This document shows positions 44,544 through 53,571 of a stretch of DNA of 64,000 nt, in pieces. The DNA comes from Gramella sp. MT6 (GTDB lineage Bacteria > Bacteroidota > Bacteroidia > Flavobacteriales > Flavobacteriaceae). Both the position numbers and the translations under genes were made by a program. The stretch's first letter is position 1. Each line of letters begins with the position of its first letter. The stretch spans positions 1,240,001 through 1,304,000 of the forward strand of contig NZ_CP048410.1 in assembly GCF_019357415.1 (NCBI RefSeq). Reading direction: 5' to 3'. The notes beneath the pieces were generated by a model that was not told the origin of the DNA, made no database searches, and saw nothing but the letters and a program-made list of their open reading frames with translations.

Positions 44544-44958
44544 GTCGAAAGAACTTCTACTTTCAGACTATTATTATTTCTAATTCCTTTCCTCTATGAG
44601 TGCTTAAAAATCGATTTTCTGGATTTTTGAAAACCCAATTCAATTCTAAAATCGAGGTAAAAGCCAGATTTCTGCCAAATAACTTTAATTAATTCAAAAT
44701 TTTAACACTCACTCTTAGCCGACGAATAGCCTATATTTATCGGTGAAATACATGTATGAGTTAATAATTGATTGTTTTTACGTTAAGGATAACTTAAATA
44801 TTTATCTATATTCGGCTCGTATTTTTCAGGAAATATCCTGGAATAGTGTCAAAAATTCTAAACAAAAACCAAACAATTAGAAAGTCGGTAATTCTGTTTT
44901 GACCAATACATTTTCGATTACCGAGGAAAACAATTTATTAACTAAATACTTATTCTTA
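44544..44958. other. 415-base gap before the M43 protease gene
   Basis: No ORF of note was found. It holds a small inverted repeat CAGGA-AATA-TCCTG (44827-44840) that could be a regulator site for the protease. No consensus promoter with correct spacing was found, although one is expected here because this gap separates two transcription units. The AT-rich stretch 44760-44830 is the likeliest place. Confidence 0.4.
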
Positions 44959-45933
44959 ATGAAAAGAATTTATTTGCTGGCTTCGGCCCTGACCCTAATT
45001 TTTGCTTCCTGTGAAAAGTCTTCAGAAACAACTGTTGATGAAACTTTAGCAGCAGAACAAGAAACCCTAGCCATTGCTGCAGATCAATGTGGTACCATGG
45101 GAGTTCTTGAAGAAAAAATAGCAGAAAATCCTGAATTAGCTGAAAAAATGGCCGCTGTAGAGAAACATACAGAGATGGCTATTGAAAGAGGATTGACCAA
45201 ACGTTTGGCTGCCGATGGGAAAATAGAAATTCCTGTTGTTTTTCATGTATTGTATAACAGTGACAGTGAGAATATCCCAACTTCTCAGTTGGAGGACCAG
45301 ATCAGTGCATTAAACGAAGACTTTAACCTAAGCAACCCTGGAAGAAATTCAATTCCAGCTGAATTTGCAGCAGTTGAAAGTAATATCGGAGTTCGTTTTG
45401 TACTTGAGGATGTAATTAGAGTTAAGACTAAAAAACGTCAGTGGAGACCAGATGATTCTATGAAGTTCTCTTCAAGCGATGGATCTGATGTGGTAAATCC
45501 ACAGGAATTCCTTAACATCTGGGTGGTAAGTAATATGCCATACCGTGGTGGTAACATCCTTGGTTACGCTCAATTCCCTGGAGGAAGCTGGGCTACAGAT
45601 GGAGTTGTAATGGATCACAGATTTACTGGAACTACTCAGTACTCTACCGGTAGAACTGCAACTCACGAAGTTGGTCACTGGTTGAACCTACGTCACATAT
45701 GGGGTGACGGTGGTTGTGGAGCTACAGATTATGTAGCCGATACTCCGGACTCTGATGGTCCTTCAAGAGGATGTCCTACTTACCCAACAGTTAATTGTGG
45801 TACTACAGATATGACCATGAACTTCATGGACTATTCTGATGACCCATGTCTTAACATGTTTACTGAAGGACAGAAGTCTAGAATGCTTTCTGTATTCTCT
45901 AACGGAGGTTTCCGTGCGACTATGGCTGACTAA
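44959..45933 (+). CDS. Secreted M43 (pappalysin-like) zinc metalloprotease lipoprotein
   Basis: The start at 44959 gives the signal MKRIYLLASALTLIFASC, so the protein is a probable lipoprotein (Cys18); the frame back to 44899 starts with TTG and lacks a signal. The 324 residues include a propeptide-like acidic region (20-90) and the catalytic motif HEVGHWLNLRH near residue 236 (HExxHxxxxxH), with the Met-turn block MNFMDYSDD that marks metzincins. Relatives digest proteins outside the cell. Favoured codons suggest strong expression. It ends with the terminator at 45959-45982. Confidence 0.9.
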   Translation: MKRIYLLASALTLIFASCEKSSETTVDETLAAEQETLAIAADQCGTMGVLEEKIAENPELAEKMAAVEKHTEMAIERGLTKRLAADGKIEIPVVFHVLYNSDSENIPTSQLEDQISALNEDFNLSNPGRNSIPAEFAAVESNIGVRFVLEDVIRVKTKKRQWRPDDSMKFSSSDGSDVVNPQEFLNIWVVSNMPYRGGNILGYAQFPGGSWATDGVVMDHRFTGTTQYSTGRTATHEVGHWLNLRHIWGDGGCGATDYVADTPDSDGPSRGCPTYPTVNCGTTDMTMNFMDYSDDPCLNMFTEGQKSRMLSVFSNGGFRATMAD

Positions 45934-45958
45934 TCTTTCAGTTAATAAAGTTTTAAAG

Positions 45959-45982
45959 AGGCACCCTTGTGGTGCCTTTTTT
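45959..45982 (+). terminator. Terminator after the M43 protease
   Basis: Perfect 7-bp arms AGGCACC (45959-45965) and GGTGCCT (45971-45977) with loop CTTGT are followed by T's. Confidence 0.88.
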
Positions 45983-46014
45983 CGTAATATGCTATCAACC
46001 TAAAAAGATCGATC

Positions 46015-46446
46015 ATGAAAACTACTTTTCTTACTTTTATTATAATTCTGTTTGCGGCGAACGATTGCTCAAACCAGGATGCAGAATCTATTAATTCTAT
46101 TACCTATGAGACCTTTACCAGAGGTTCTACTACTTTATATACAATTACCCCGGAAAAGATCCATCTTAAAAGTACAGGCTTAAACGCTAGCGAAAATGCG
46201 AACAGTATTACAAATAAAGATTGGAAAATGCTTCTTGAAAAACTGGAAGATGTAGATGTTTCCAGGATCAACCAGTTAAAGGCACCATCAGATTCCAGGG
46301 CTTCAGATGCTGCTCCTCACGCCATCCTGAGCATTCGTAAGAATGATACCATTTACAAGACTAATTCATTTGATCACGGGAATGCCCCGGAAACTATAAA
46401 ACCATTGGTTGAGGCTATCTTAAGATTAGCAGAAAATGTTGAATAG
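46015..46446 (+). CDS. Small secreted or lipid-anchored protein of unknown function
   Basis: The 143-residue product starts with a hydrophobic signal (TTFLTFIIILFAAN) followed by DCSNQ; a lipobox is imperfect (AANDC), so anchoring is uncertain. The rest is short beta strands and a C-terminal helix; no family was recognised. It lies 32 bases past the protease terminator, and its last bases contain the -33 element of the sufE promoter. Confidence 0.65.
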   Translation: MKTTFLTFIIILFAANDCSNQDAESINSITYETFTRGSTTLYTITPEKIHLKSTGLNASENANSITNKDWKMLLEKLEDVDVSRINQLKAPSDSRASDAAPHAILSIRKNDTIYKTNSFDHGNAPETIKPLVEAILRLAENVE

Positions 46447-46469
46447 CACTAGTTCTTATTGTACTTTTG
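46439..46469 (+). promoter_or_regulatory. Promoter of the sufE operon
   Basis: TTG (46439-46441), a 20-base spacer and TACTTTTG (46462-46469) match the consensus exactly. The TTG lies inside the end of the upstream gene. The leader to the ATG at 46484 would be only about 9-10 nt. Confidence 0.65.
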
Positions 46470-46483
46470 CGTAAAATTAAAAT

Positions 46484-46906
46484 ATGACGATTCAGGAAAA
46501 ACAACAGGAGGTAGTAGATGAGTTTGCAATGTTCGATGACTGGATGCAGCGTTATGAATATATGATTGAGCTGGGTAAGTCATTACCTTTGATCGATGAG
46601 AAATATAAGATCGATGAGAATCTTATCAAAGGTTGCCAGAGTAAGGTCTGGGTGCATGCTGAACTGGAAGGAGATAAACTTGCCTTCACTGCAGATAGTG
46701 ATGCGATAATCACCAAGGGGATTGTTGCTATTCTAATTAGAGTATTTTCTAATCAGCATCCTTCAGAGATCATAGAGGCAGATACTAAGTTTATTGATGA
46801 GATCGGGCTGAAAGAACATCTTTCTCCAACCCGTGCCAATGGTTTGGTTAGTATGATCAAACAATTAAAAATGTATGCAGTAGCATATCAAACACAATTG
46901 AATTGA
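46484..46906 (+). CDS. sufE: Sulfur acceptor protein SufE
   Basis: SufE accepts persulfide from SufS and passes it to the SufBCD scaffold. The 140 residues include the catalytic Cys in LIKGCQSKVWV near residue 49 and the C-terminal LSPTRANGLVSMI block. It has its own promoter and leads the second suf-linked unit (sufE, DUF59, DUF2480, DUF3078). Confidence 0.94.
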   Translation: MTIQEKQQEVVDEFAMFDDWMQRYEYMIELGKSLPLIDEKYKIDENLIKGCQSKVWVHAELEGDKLAFTADSDAIITKGIVAILIRVFSNQHPSEIIEADTKFIDEIGLKEHLSPTRANGLVSMIKQLKMYAVAYQTQLN

Positions 46907-46907
46907 A

Positions 46908-47231
46908 ATGGAACAGGAAATAAACACACAGGAATTAGGAGAAAAGATCGTGACCGTATTAAAAACAATCTATGATCCGGAAATACCTGTAGATATATAC
47001 GAATTAGGGCTTATCTACGATGTGATGGTGAGTACAGATTATGATGTAAAGATCCTAATGACGCTTACTACTCCAAATTGCCCGGTTGCCGAGACACTTC
47101 CACTTGAAGTTGAAGAAAAAGTGAAGTCTCTGGATATGGTGAAAGACGCTGAGGTGGAGATCACCTTTGATCCACCATGGAGCCAGGACCTAATGAGTGA
47201 AGGCGCAAAACTGGAGCTCGGACTTTTATAA
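46908..47231 (+). CDS. DUF59/MIP18 family Fe-S assembly protein (SufT-like)
   Basis: The 107-residue protein belongs to the MIP18/PaaD family, small factors that help mature Fe-S proteins. Signatures are IYDPEIPVDIYELGLIYDV near 21, TTPNCPVAETLP with a conserved Cys near 64, and the end block ITFDPPWSQDLMSEGAKLELG. It starts one base after sufE, so it is translated from the same mRNA and surely shares the task. Confidence 0.92.
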   Translation: MEQEINTQELGEKIVTVLKTIYDPEIPVDIYELGLIYDVMVSTDYDVKILMTLTTPNCPVAETLPLEVEEKVKSLDMVKDAEVEITFDPPWSQDLMSEGAKLELGLL

Positions 47232-47240
47232 AATAAAATT

Positions 47241-47753
47241 ATGGCGGAAGAGATAATAAATCGGGTCGCTCAAAGTAAATTATTAACCTTTAATCTTGAG
47301 GATTACTATCCAAAAGGTCAAAGGTTTGTTTTTGATCTGAGTGTTTGGCTTCATGAAGGTTTTGTGCTAAGGGAAAAGGATTTCAGGGAACATGCTAAAA
47401 ATCATGACTGGTCACAGTATCAGGATCAGTTCATCGCGTTAACATGTTCTACAGATGCTATCGTACCGGCATGGGCATATATGCTTATTTCCACTTATCT
47501 CGAGCCGTATGCTAAAAAAGTAGTGATAGGTGAGCTGGAAGATCTTGAAAGTCACCTTTATCAGGAGGTGATTGAAAGTCTTGATGTATCAGATCTTAAG
47601 GATAAGCCGGTAATAATTAAGGGTTGTTCAAACAAGCCTGTTCCAAAAAATGCTTATATTTTCCTTATTAAAAAGCTCCAGCCCGTTGTGAAAAGCCTTA
47701 TGTATGGTGAAGCCTGTTCTTCGGTTCCATTATATAAACAACCAAAAAAATAG
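47241..47753 (+). CDS. DUF2480 family protein
   Basis: The 170-residue protein is cytosolic by sequence and matches my memory of DUF2480, a Bacteroidetes family usually found next to suf genes. Conserved patches are FDLSVWLHEGFVLREKDFR near 32, ALTCSTDAIVPAWAYML and IIKGCSNKPVPKNAYI near 127, with two cysteines that could bind metal or sulfur. Constant linkage to Fe-S genes suggests a role in that pathway, but no function is known. Confidence 0.8.
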   Translation: MAEEIINRVAQSKLLTFNLEDYYPKGQRFVFDLSVWLHEGFVLREKDFREHAKNHDWSQYQDQFIALTCSTDAIVPAWAYMLISTYLEPYAKKVVIGELEDLESHLYQEVIESLDVSDLKDKPVIIKGCSNKPVPKNAYIFLIKKLQPVVKSLMYGEACSSVPLYKQPKK

Positions 47754-47755
47754 TT

Positions 47756-48655
47756 ATGAAGAAAACTTTACTTTTCGCTTTTTCATTGCTTTGCATGGGA
47801 ATAGCACAATCTCAAGAGGAAGAAGAAAAAGATACCATACCAAACGGTTGGTCAACAGAAGGAAATGTCCAGTTGCTTTTTAATCAGTCTGCATTCAATA
47901 AAGAATGGACTGGCGGGGGTACTTCCAGTATCGCTGGTAATCTTTCAGTAGACTACCAGTTCAACTATAAAATGGATGATTTTTCCTGGAACAACAGGAT
48001 ATTTGGGAATTATGGTCTAACCAAGGTAAAGGACGACGAATTTATTAGAAAGACCAGTGACCGGTTAGAACTTACCTCTATTGCCGGAAAAAGGATTCAG
48101 GAATCTAACTTTTATTATTCCTGGTTTTTAAATTTCAGAACCCAGTTTGCTAAGGGGTATGAGTTTAGTGAAGATGCTGAAACCGGGGAAACCATCAGGA
48201 CAGAAATTTCAGATTTTATGTCACCGGCTTACCTGCAAACTGGTCCGGGCATCATGTGGAAAAAAAGTGATGATCTTGTGGTCAATTTCGCTCCTGCAAC
48301 GGCCAGATTTATATTTGTAGACAAGGATTTTACTACTGAACCGGGCTATGTAGACGGAGATTATTTTGGTGTGGACGAGGGAAAATCAATGAGATTTGAA
48401 CTTGGTGCTTCTTTAAGTGGATATTCCAAATATGAGATCATGGAAAATGTGGCTATGGAACATACCCTATCCCTTTATTCCAATTACCTTGATAAACCAG
48501 GAAATATCGATATAGATTACCTTTTGAATGTAGAAATGGGAATCAACGATTATTTATCTGCAAACCTTGTGTTTCAGGCCATATATGATGACAATGCCGT
48601 AGGTGCTTTTCAGATCAGGGAAGTGTTTGGCCTGGGTATTAATTTTGGATTCTAA
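47756..48655 (+). CDS. DUF3078 domain protein, probable outer-membrane beta-barrel
   Basis: The 299-residue protein has a signal peptide (LLFAFSLLCMGIAQSQ) and a beta-rich body with alternating strands, ending in Phe (GLGINFGF), as outer-membrane barrels do. It fits DUF3078, a Bacteroidetes family. The start is two bases after the DUF2480 stop, so it is the last gene of the sufE unit. Its link to Fe-S assembly is unclear. The terminator at 48676-48710 follows. Confidence 0.82.
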   Translation: MKKTLLFAFSLLCMGIAQSQEEEEKDTIPNGWSTEGNVQLLFNQSAFNKEWTGGGTSSIAGNLSVDYQFNYKMDDFSWNNRIFGNYGLTKVKDDEFIRKTSDRLELTSIAGKRIQESNFYYSWFLNFRTQFAKGYEFSEDAETGETIRTEISDFMSPAYLQTGPGIMWKKSDDLVVNFAPATARFIFVDKDFTTEPGYVDGDYFGVDEGKSMRFELGASLSGYSKYEIMENVAMEHTLSLYSNYLDKPGNIDIDYLLNVEMGINDYLSANLVFQAIYDDNAVGAFQIREVFGLGINFGF

Positions 48656-48675
48656 AAACCGAATCACCTAATATT

Positions 48676-48710
48676 AAAGCCCCCGTACTTTACTGTGCGG
48701 GGGCTTTATT
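48676..48710. terminator. Bidirectional terminator between DUF3078 and the convergent gene
   Basis: Thirteen-base arms (48676-48688 and 48695-48707) with one wobble and a 6-base loop carry an A-rich left flank and T-rich right end, so it can act on both strands. Confidence 0.88.
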
Positions 48711-48712
48711 TA

Positions 48713-49804
48713 TTATGAGAGAGGTGGTAGGTTATTGATCTTCTCTATCATTTTACGATCATCTTCTACAGTTTTTTTACTTCGGTTATATTCATTCAGT
48801 AATTCAGGATAATCCTTTAATAGGCTTTCCATGCTCTTGTTATTCAATACTGTGGTGATACCTGTCTTTGTATCCAGTACAATTCCGGTATGTCTGTTAG
48901 AGACCGCTGCACCGATTAATCCGAAAGCTGCGGTAGCACTAGGTGAAGAATATTGATCTTCAAAATAAATATATCTGCCAATAAACTTAGACTTGATGAA
49001 ATATTCAGATTGGGTGTATCTCGTGGCGTTCAGGTAAACATTCTCACCATCTGAATATCCAAATAGATTTTTGACTCTCTTATTTTTTTCCTGCTGCAAG
49101 ACCTGAAAATGTTCTGACTTGTAGTTTTTCAAGATTCTTTTTGTTCGGTATGGAAGATCCTGCTTTGGTGAATTATTTACCAGATCTTCAAAATCAAAAT
49201 ATAGTCCTGCTTTCAGAGTTTCCTTTGAATCGAATTCATTTTTGTCCTCTGGCTCAGAAGGTTCCTGGGCAATTTCTGAATTCTGCCAATTACTCGAAGT
49301 AAATTTATTGATGCAATTATTAATAGCTTCTTTGATGCGATCGTCATGTTTGGGTGTTACATCCATTCCTTTTCCCTCTACACTGGATTGAAAAGTCCCA
49401 AAAGAATACAACTTGCCATTTTCGCTTTTGAGGAATTCAACAGATACTTCACAGGAGCCAAGTTCAGACATTGCTGCTGTTCTTTCAGAAATATAAAGCT
49501 TGTGTACTTTTACAATAAGCGGTTGAGCTGACTGTTTTTCTGGTAAAATGGAGTTCAAGTAAGCTTTTAAATGAAGAGAAAAATCTTCGCTAAAATTTGC
49601 CGGTACCTGTTTGTTCATTAGCCCGGTTTGAGCAACACCGATATTTCCCTTGTTCTGCCGAGCATCCTGAACCTCTGTTACGAAAAATTCAAAATTCAGA
49701 TCTGCTTCGGGTTTTAGAGTGATCAAATGCATTTTTTCCTGTGCTGTTATATTTCCAAAGCCAAACACGAGGATTAGTAAACAAAATAGATTTTTTGCTT
49801 TCAT
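48713..49804 (-). CDS. Secreted protein of unknown function
   Basis: The 363-residue protein has a signal peptide (MKAKNLFCLLILVFGFGNITAQ). The N-terminal half is beta-rich and contains EVQDARQNKGNIGV; the C-terminal half includes an uninterrupted small-residue helix (SATAAFGLIGAAVS). There is a Glu/Asp-rich linker near 190-205 (AQEPSEPEDKNEFDS). No family was recognised. It is a single gene with a 226-base upstream region that it shares with hflX and in which no convincing minus-strand promoter was found. Confidence 0.65.
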   Translation of the reverse strand: MKAKNLFCLLILVFGFGNITAQEKMHLITLKPEADLNFEFFVTEVQDARQNKGNIGVAQTGLMNKQVPANFSEDFSLHLKAYLNSILPEKQSAQPLIVKVHKLYISERTAAMSELGSCEVSVEFLKSENGKLYSFGTFQSSVEGKGMDVTPKHDDRIKEAINNCINKFTSSNWQNSEIAQEPSEPEDKNEFDSKETLKAGLYFDFEDLVNNSPKQDLPYRTKRILKNYKSEHFQVLQQEKNKRVKNLFGYSDGENVYLNATRYTQSEYFIKSKFIGRYIYFEDQYSSPSATAAFGLIGAAVSNRHTGIVLDTKTGITTVLNNKSMESLLKDYPELLNEYNRSKKTVEDDRKMIEKINNLPPLS

Positions 49805-50017
49805 GAATATATAAATAAGTTAGAATGTATATGGCTTTCCAGGCCAGAATAGGAAGTTACTACCGGTCTAATCCTCCCGGTTAAGGATGTAAAATACTTC
49901 ACGAATGTATAAAAAAACAAATTGGTGATTATAGCTGTGTATAATATTTTTCATACAGAATTCCAGGAAAAAATCCTAAATAAATGTTGTAAGCAAAACT
50001 GATATGCACCTATTTCT

Positions 50018-50025
50018 TACCTTTG
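50018..50025 (+). promoter_or_regulatory. hflX -7 element predicting a leaderless mRNA
   Basis: TACCTTTG matches TAnnTTTG exactly and ends five bases before the ATG at 50031, the same spacing as for mfd. The best TTG (49987-49989) is 28 bases upstream, too far, so the -33 element is uncertain. Confidence 0.45.
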
Positions 50026-50030
50026 TGCCT

Positions 50031-51254
50031 ATGATTGAAAAGACCGATTTAGCTTATGAAAGAACTGTTCTAATTGGTATCGTTACCAAAGAGCAGGATC
50101 AGGATAAACTGGAGGAATATCTGGATGAACTTGAGTTCCTTACTTATACCGCAGGAGGGGAAGTTGTGAAGCGCTTTTCACAGCGTTTAGACAAGCCAGA
50201 TCCAAAGACTTTTATTGGATCAGGGAAGATGAACGATGTAAAGGAATTTGTAGACGAGAATGATATTGGAGGGGTGATCTTTGATGATGAGCTTTCTCCC
50301 GCCCAGCAAAAGAATATAGAAAAGATCCTGAAGTGTAAGATCCTTGACAGGACCGGTCTTATTCTGGACATTTTTGCCCAGAGAGCTAAAACAAGTTATG
50401 CAAGGACGCAGGTAGAATTGGCACAATATGAATATTTACTACCCAGGCTTGCCGGTATGTGGACTCACCTTGAAAGACAGCGTGGTGGTATTGGTATGCG
50501 TGGTCCAGGGGAAACAGAGATCGAGACCGACCGTAGGATAGTACGTGATAAGATCTCCCTGCTTAAAAATAAACTGAAGACCATCGATAAGCAAATGGAG
50601 GTTCAGCGAGGTAATCGTGGTCAGTTAGTACGTGTGGCTTTGGTTGGATATACCAACGTTGGAAAGTCTACACTTATGAATGTGATTAGTAAGAGCGATG
50701 TTTTTGCCGAAAATAAACTTTTCGCCACCCTCGATACGACCGTTAGAAAGGTTGTTATACGAAACTTGCCATTCTTGTTGAGTGATACGGTGGGATTCAT
50801 TAGAAAGTTGCCTACGCAGCTTGTAGAGTCGTTTAAATCGACTCTGGATGAAGTTAGGGAAGCAGATCTGCTTTTACATGTGGTTGATATTTCACATCCT
50901 AATTTCGAAGAGCATATAGATTCGGTAAATCAAATTCTAACCGAAATAGAAACATTGGGCAAACCAACCATTATGGTGTTCAATAAGATCGATGCTTACG
51001 AACCTGAAAAGATCGATGACGATGATCTTATCACAGAAAAGACCTCGGCTCACTATACTTTGAAAGAATGGAAGAAGACATGGATGAACCGAATGGGAGA
51101 TAACGTACTCTTCATTTCAGCATTGAATAAGGAGAATATGGAAGATTTCCGTAAAAAGGTATACGAAGCCGTGAGAGAGATCCATATCACAAGATTTCCC
51201 TATAATAATTTTCTGTATCCGGAATACGACAAGTACGGCGAGAAGAAGGAATAG
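50031..51254 (+). CDS. hflX: Ribosome-associated GTPase HflX
   Basis: HflX splits stalled or hibernating 70S ribosomes under stress. The ATG at 50031 is preferred over the frame start at 50004, because the -7 element 50018-50025 lies between them. The 407 residues have the HflX N-terminal domain with GGEVVKRFSQRLDKPDPKTFIGSGK, the GPGETEIETDRR block near 160, and the G domain: G1 GYTNVGKST near 206, G3 DTVGFI and G4 NKID. The length is typical. Confidence 0.95.
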   Translation: MIEKTDLAYERTVLIGIVTKEQDQDKLEEYLDELEFLTYTAGGEVVKRFSQRLDKPDPKTFIGSGKMNDVKEFVDENDIGGVIFDDELSPAQQKNIEKILKCKILDRTGLILDIFAQRAKTSYARTQVELAQYEYLLPRLAGMWTHLERQRGGIGMRGPGETEIETDRRIVRDKISLLKNKLKTIDKQMEVQRGNRGQLVRVALVGYTNVGKSTLMNVISKSDVFAENKLFATLDTTVRKVVIRNLPFLLSDTVGFIRKLPTQLVESFKSTLDEVREADLLLHVVDISHPNFEEHIDSVNQILTEIETLGKPTIMVFNKIDAYEPEKIDDDDLITEKTSAHYTLKEWKKTWMNRMGDNVLFISALNKENMEDFRKKVYEAVREIHITRFPYNNFLYPEYDKYGEKKE

Positions 51255-51324
51255 CTTAGCAAAGCTTTAACTGAATAAAGAGAGTATCTTTTTTAAATTT
51301 ATAAGAATCAAAAACTTATAGATC

Positions 51325-52047
51325 ATGAAAAGACTTTTAATATTTAGCATATTCCTTTTATCTACCGGTATGTTTTCCCAATCTGTTGAGGGTTCCTGGA
51401 GGCTTATCGAAGAGAATGGCCGAAGTATCTCAGAAAAAGAGGTCGTAAGGATCTACCAAGATAATTATTTTGCAGAAGGAGCTAAAGAAATAGCTACTAA
51501 CGAATTCCTTTGGGCCCAGGGAGGCGAATATACTTCAGGAGACTATAAAATTACCATCGATTTCAACACCAAAACACCAGAGCTGGTGGGTACGACCCTG
51601 GATCCTGAACTTACCTTTATGGAAGGGGATAAGATTAAGATCAATAATGTAAAAGAAGTGCAGATCTGGGAACGAATTTCTTCAGAGGAAAATAAGCTTA
51701 GTGGAAACTGGGCAATTACTGGCAGAAAAAGGAATGGAGAAATGAACAGGATGCAACCCGGTGAAAGACGAACAATTAAGATACTTGGCGGAAACAGGTT
51801 TCAATGGGTTGCTTTCAATTCAGCTACCAGAGAATTTTTTGGAACCGGAGGGGGAACATATTCAGCTGAAAACGGGAAATATATAGAAAATATAGAGTTC
51901 TTTTCCAGGGATAACAACAGAGTAGGAGCGAACCTCGATTTTGAATTTGAGGTTAAAGAAGGGGAATGGCACCATTCGGGAAAAAGTTCCAAAGGTGACC
52001 CTATATATGAAATATGGTCTCCTTATGCTCAGGTATATTCCGAGTAA
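51325..52047 (+). CDS. Secreted protein with two lipocalin-like halves
   Basis: The 240-residue protein has a signal peptide (MKRLLIFSIFLLSTGMFSQ). It has two similar halves: about 20-118 starts VEGSWRLIEENGR and ends VKEVQIWERI, and about 123-235 starts LSGNWAITGRKRNG and ends DPIYEIW. Each begins G-(S/N)-W and ends with a W strand, as in lipocalin-like sandwiches of Bacteroidetes. Function and ligand are unknown. Confidence 0.7.
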   Translation: MKRLLIFSIFLLSTGMFSQSVEGSWRLIEENGRSISEKEVVRIYQDNYFAEGAKEIATNEFLWAQGGEYTSGDYKITIDFNTKTPELVGTTLDPELTFMEGDKIKINNVKEVQIWERISSEENKLSGNWAITGRKRNGEMNRMQPGERRTIKILGGNRFQWVAFNSATREFFGTGGGTYSAENGKYIENIEFFSRDNNRVGANLDFEFEVKEGEWHHSGKSSKGDPIYEIWSPYAQVYSE

Positions 52048-52197
52048 ATTGTAAGAATATTATTTGGCACCTATTATTTGGACAGATTTTCTCACTGTTT
52101 CATCTAAAAAATACATAAATAATTGAAATTCAGTGTTTTAATATTTATCTTTTAAATACGTAAGACCCTACGAGCGTTTAATTTAAACCAGGGGGAC

Positions 52198-52758
52198 ATG
52201 CGTATTCTTTACAAAATATTATTTCTTTTCTTCCTTTTTATTTCCTGTAGCACAGAAGATGAACATATTATAAATAAGCAGTCAGAACCCGAAACTAAAC
52301 TCTTTAAGACAGAAGATTACCAGGAATATATCCTGCTTCAAGTTGGGCAAAGACAAGTGCTTTTTAGTGACGGAATGAAGAATTATAAAGATGAAAGTCT
52401 CGGGTCTAAATTGGTTGAGAATTATGACTATGCCGGCAATCGTTTTTATACTCTCAATTTGTGGGGAGTTATAGAAGATAATGATACTAAACAGGTAAGA
52501 AGACTAGGTATTACTATCCGCCATTTTTATGGAGAAGGTCTTTATGAAACCGGCCAGCAGTTAAACAATAACTGCAATTTCTTTGATCTTGGTACCGCCT
52601 GGTATTCTCATTATGCTGAAAAAGGAGAAGGATATCTCGAAATAACTTCTGTGAATGAGGAATACATCAAGGGTAGTTTAGATCTTATGGTCCATAATTC
52701 TAATGATAAGGACCAGTACAAAAAGATTTTAGGTGAATTTAAATTACTTCTCGAATAA
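52198..52758 (+). CDS. Lipoprotein of unknown function
   Basis: The 186-residue protein has a clear lipoprotein signal (LYKILFLFFLFISC) with lipobox FISC. The mature part is beta-rich with a conserved-looking strand pair (VRRLGITIRHFYGEG). It may be related to small DUF6252-type lipoproteins, but this is not certain. The 150-base region before it contains a direct repeat TATTATTTGG (52058-52067 and 52072-52081). It is convergent with the next gene. Confidence 0.65.
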   Translation: MRILYKILFLFFLFISCSTEDEHIINKQSEPETKLFKTEDYQEYILLQVGQRQVLFSDGMKNYKDESLGSKLVENYDYAGNRFYTLNLWGVIEDNDTKQVRRLGITIRHFYGEGLYETGQQLNNNCNFFDLGTAWYSHYAEKGEGYLEITSVNEEYIKGSLDLMVHNSNDKDQYKKILGEFKLLLE

Positions 52759-52766
52759 GCAATTAC

Positions 52767-53570
52767 CTAAACCGGGGTTGAGAATTCGAATTTTAATTCT
52801 TTGATCAGTTTTTCTGAACTTATCTTTTTTCCTTTGGAAGGTTGGGAATGATCAAATTCCGGACTTTCTAAATTCCTCTTTTTCGCTATTGCGCTATAAT
52901 ATTCTTCTTTGGTAGGATGTTCAGGATAAACTACGTTCCAAACCGAGTTATCTTTCTCCTTGTCCATCAATTTAAAGACGGCTTTTATACAGTCTTCCTG
53001 GTGCACAAGATTGACCGGTGCTTCAGGATCTTTGATCCCGGTTTTCCCTGATAGATATTTTACCGGATGTCTCTCCGGCCCTATAAGCCCTCCAAATCTT
53101 AAAATTGAAGCACTAAAATGCTCGTTATTCAGAAATAACAATTCTGTATTTCTTAGCTGTACAGAAATATCGTTGGAATTATCTGTTTCTGCGTTCTCGT
53201 CATAGGTAGGGAAGTCTAAAGTGTCTTCATAAACCGAAGTAGAACTGGTAAAAATAACCTTCTGCAGGTATGATTTTTCTATATAAGGAATAAGCTTCTT
53301 GATCTTCTTTACAAAGTTGACCTCCGGATTCTTGCGAAGGCCTGGCGGGATATCAATGATAAGAGTATTTACACCAGATAAAAAAGAACGTATATCCCCC
53401 TGAATTCCTTTTTCATATAGTTTTATTGAATAAGGTACCAGCCCTGCTGCTCTAACTTCCTGCATTCTTTCATGCCTGGTTACCGATCCTCTTACTTCGT
53501 GATTCTGCTCCCGAAGTCTTTTTCCGAGTTCCAATCCAAGCCATCCACATCCTAATATCGCTATTTTCAT
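52767..53570 (-). CDS. NAD(P)-binding sugar-epimerase-like protein (YeeZ type)
   Basis: The 267-residue protein begins with a Rossmann motif (IAILGCGWLGLELGKRL). It resembles the atypical extended short-chain dehydrogenase group with E. coli YeeZ, with TSSTSVYED near 110 and RFGGLIGPERHP near 160. The usual catalytic YxxxK of the family is not evident, so activity is uncertain. It is one base downstream of the M28 peptidase gene and shares its operon. Confidence 0.78.
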   Translation of the reverse strand: MKIAILGCGWLGLELGKRLREQNHEVRGSVTRHERMQEVRAAGLVPYSIKLYEKGIQGDIRSFLSGVNTLIIDIPPGLRKNPEVNFVKKIKKLIPYIEKSYLQKVIFTSSTSVYEDTLDFPTYDENAETDNSNDISVQLRNTELLFLNNEHFSASILRFGGLIGPERHPVKYLSGKTGIKDPEAPVNLVHQEDCIKAVFKLMDKEKDNSVWNVVYPEHPTKEEYYSAIAKKRNLESPEFDHSQPSKGKKISSEKLIKELKFEFSTPV

Positions 53571-53571
53571 T

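Noticed and set aside
52058..52081. Direct repeat TATTATTTGG upstream of the 52198 lipoprotein
   Set aside because: Short and AT-rich, not tied to a promoter with correct spacing; probably chance.
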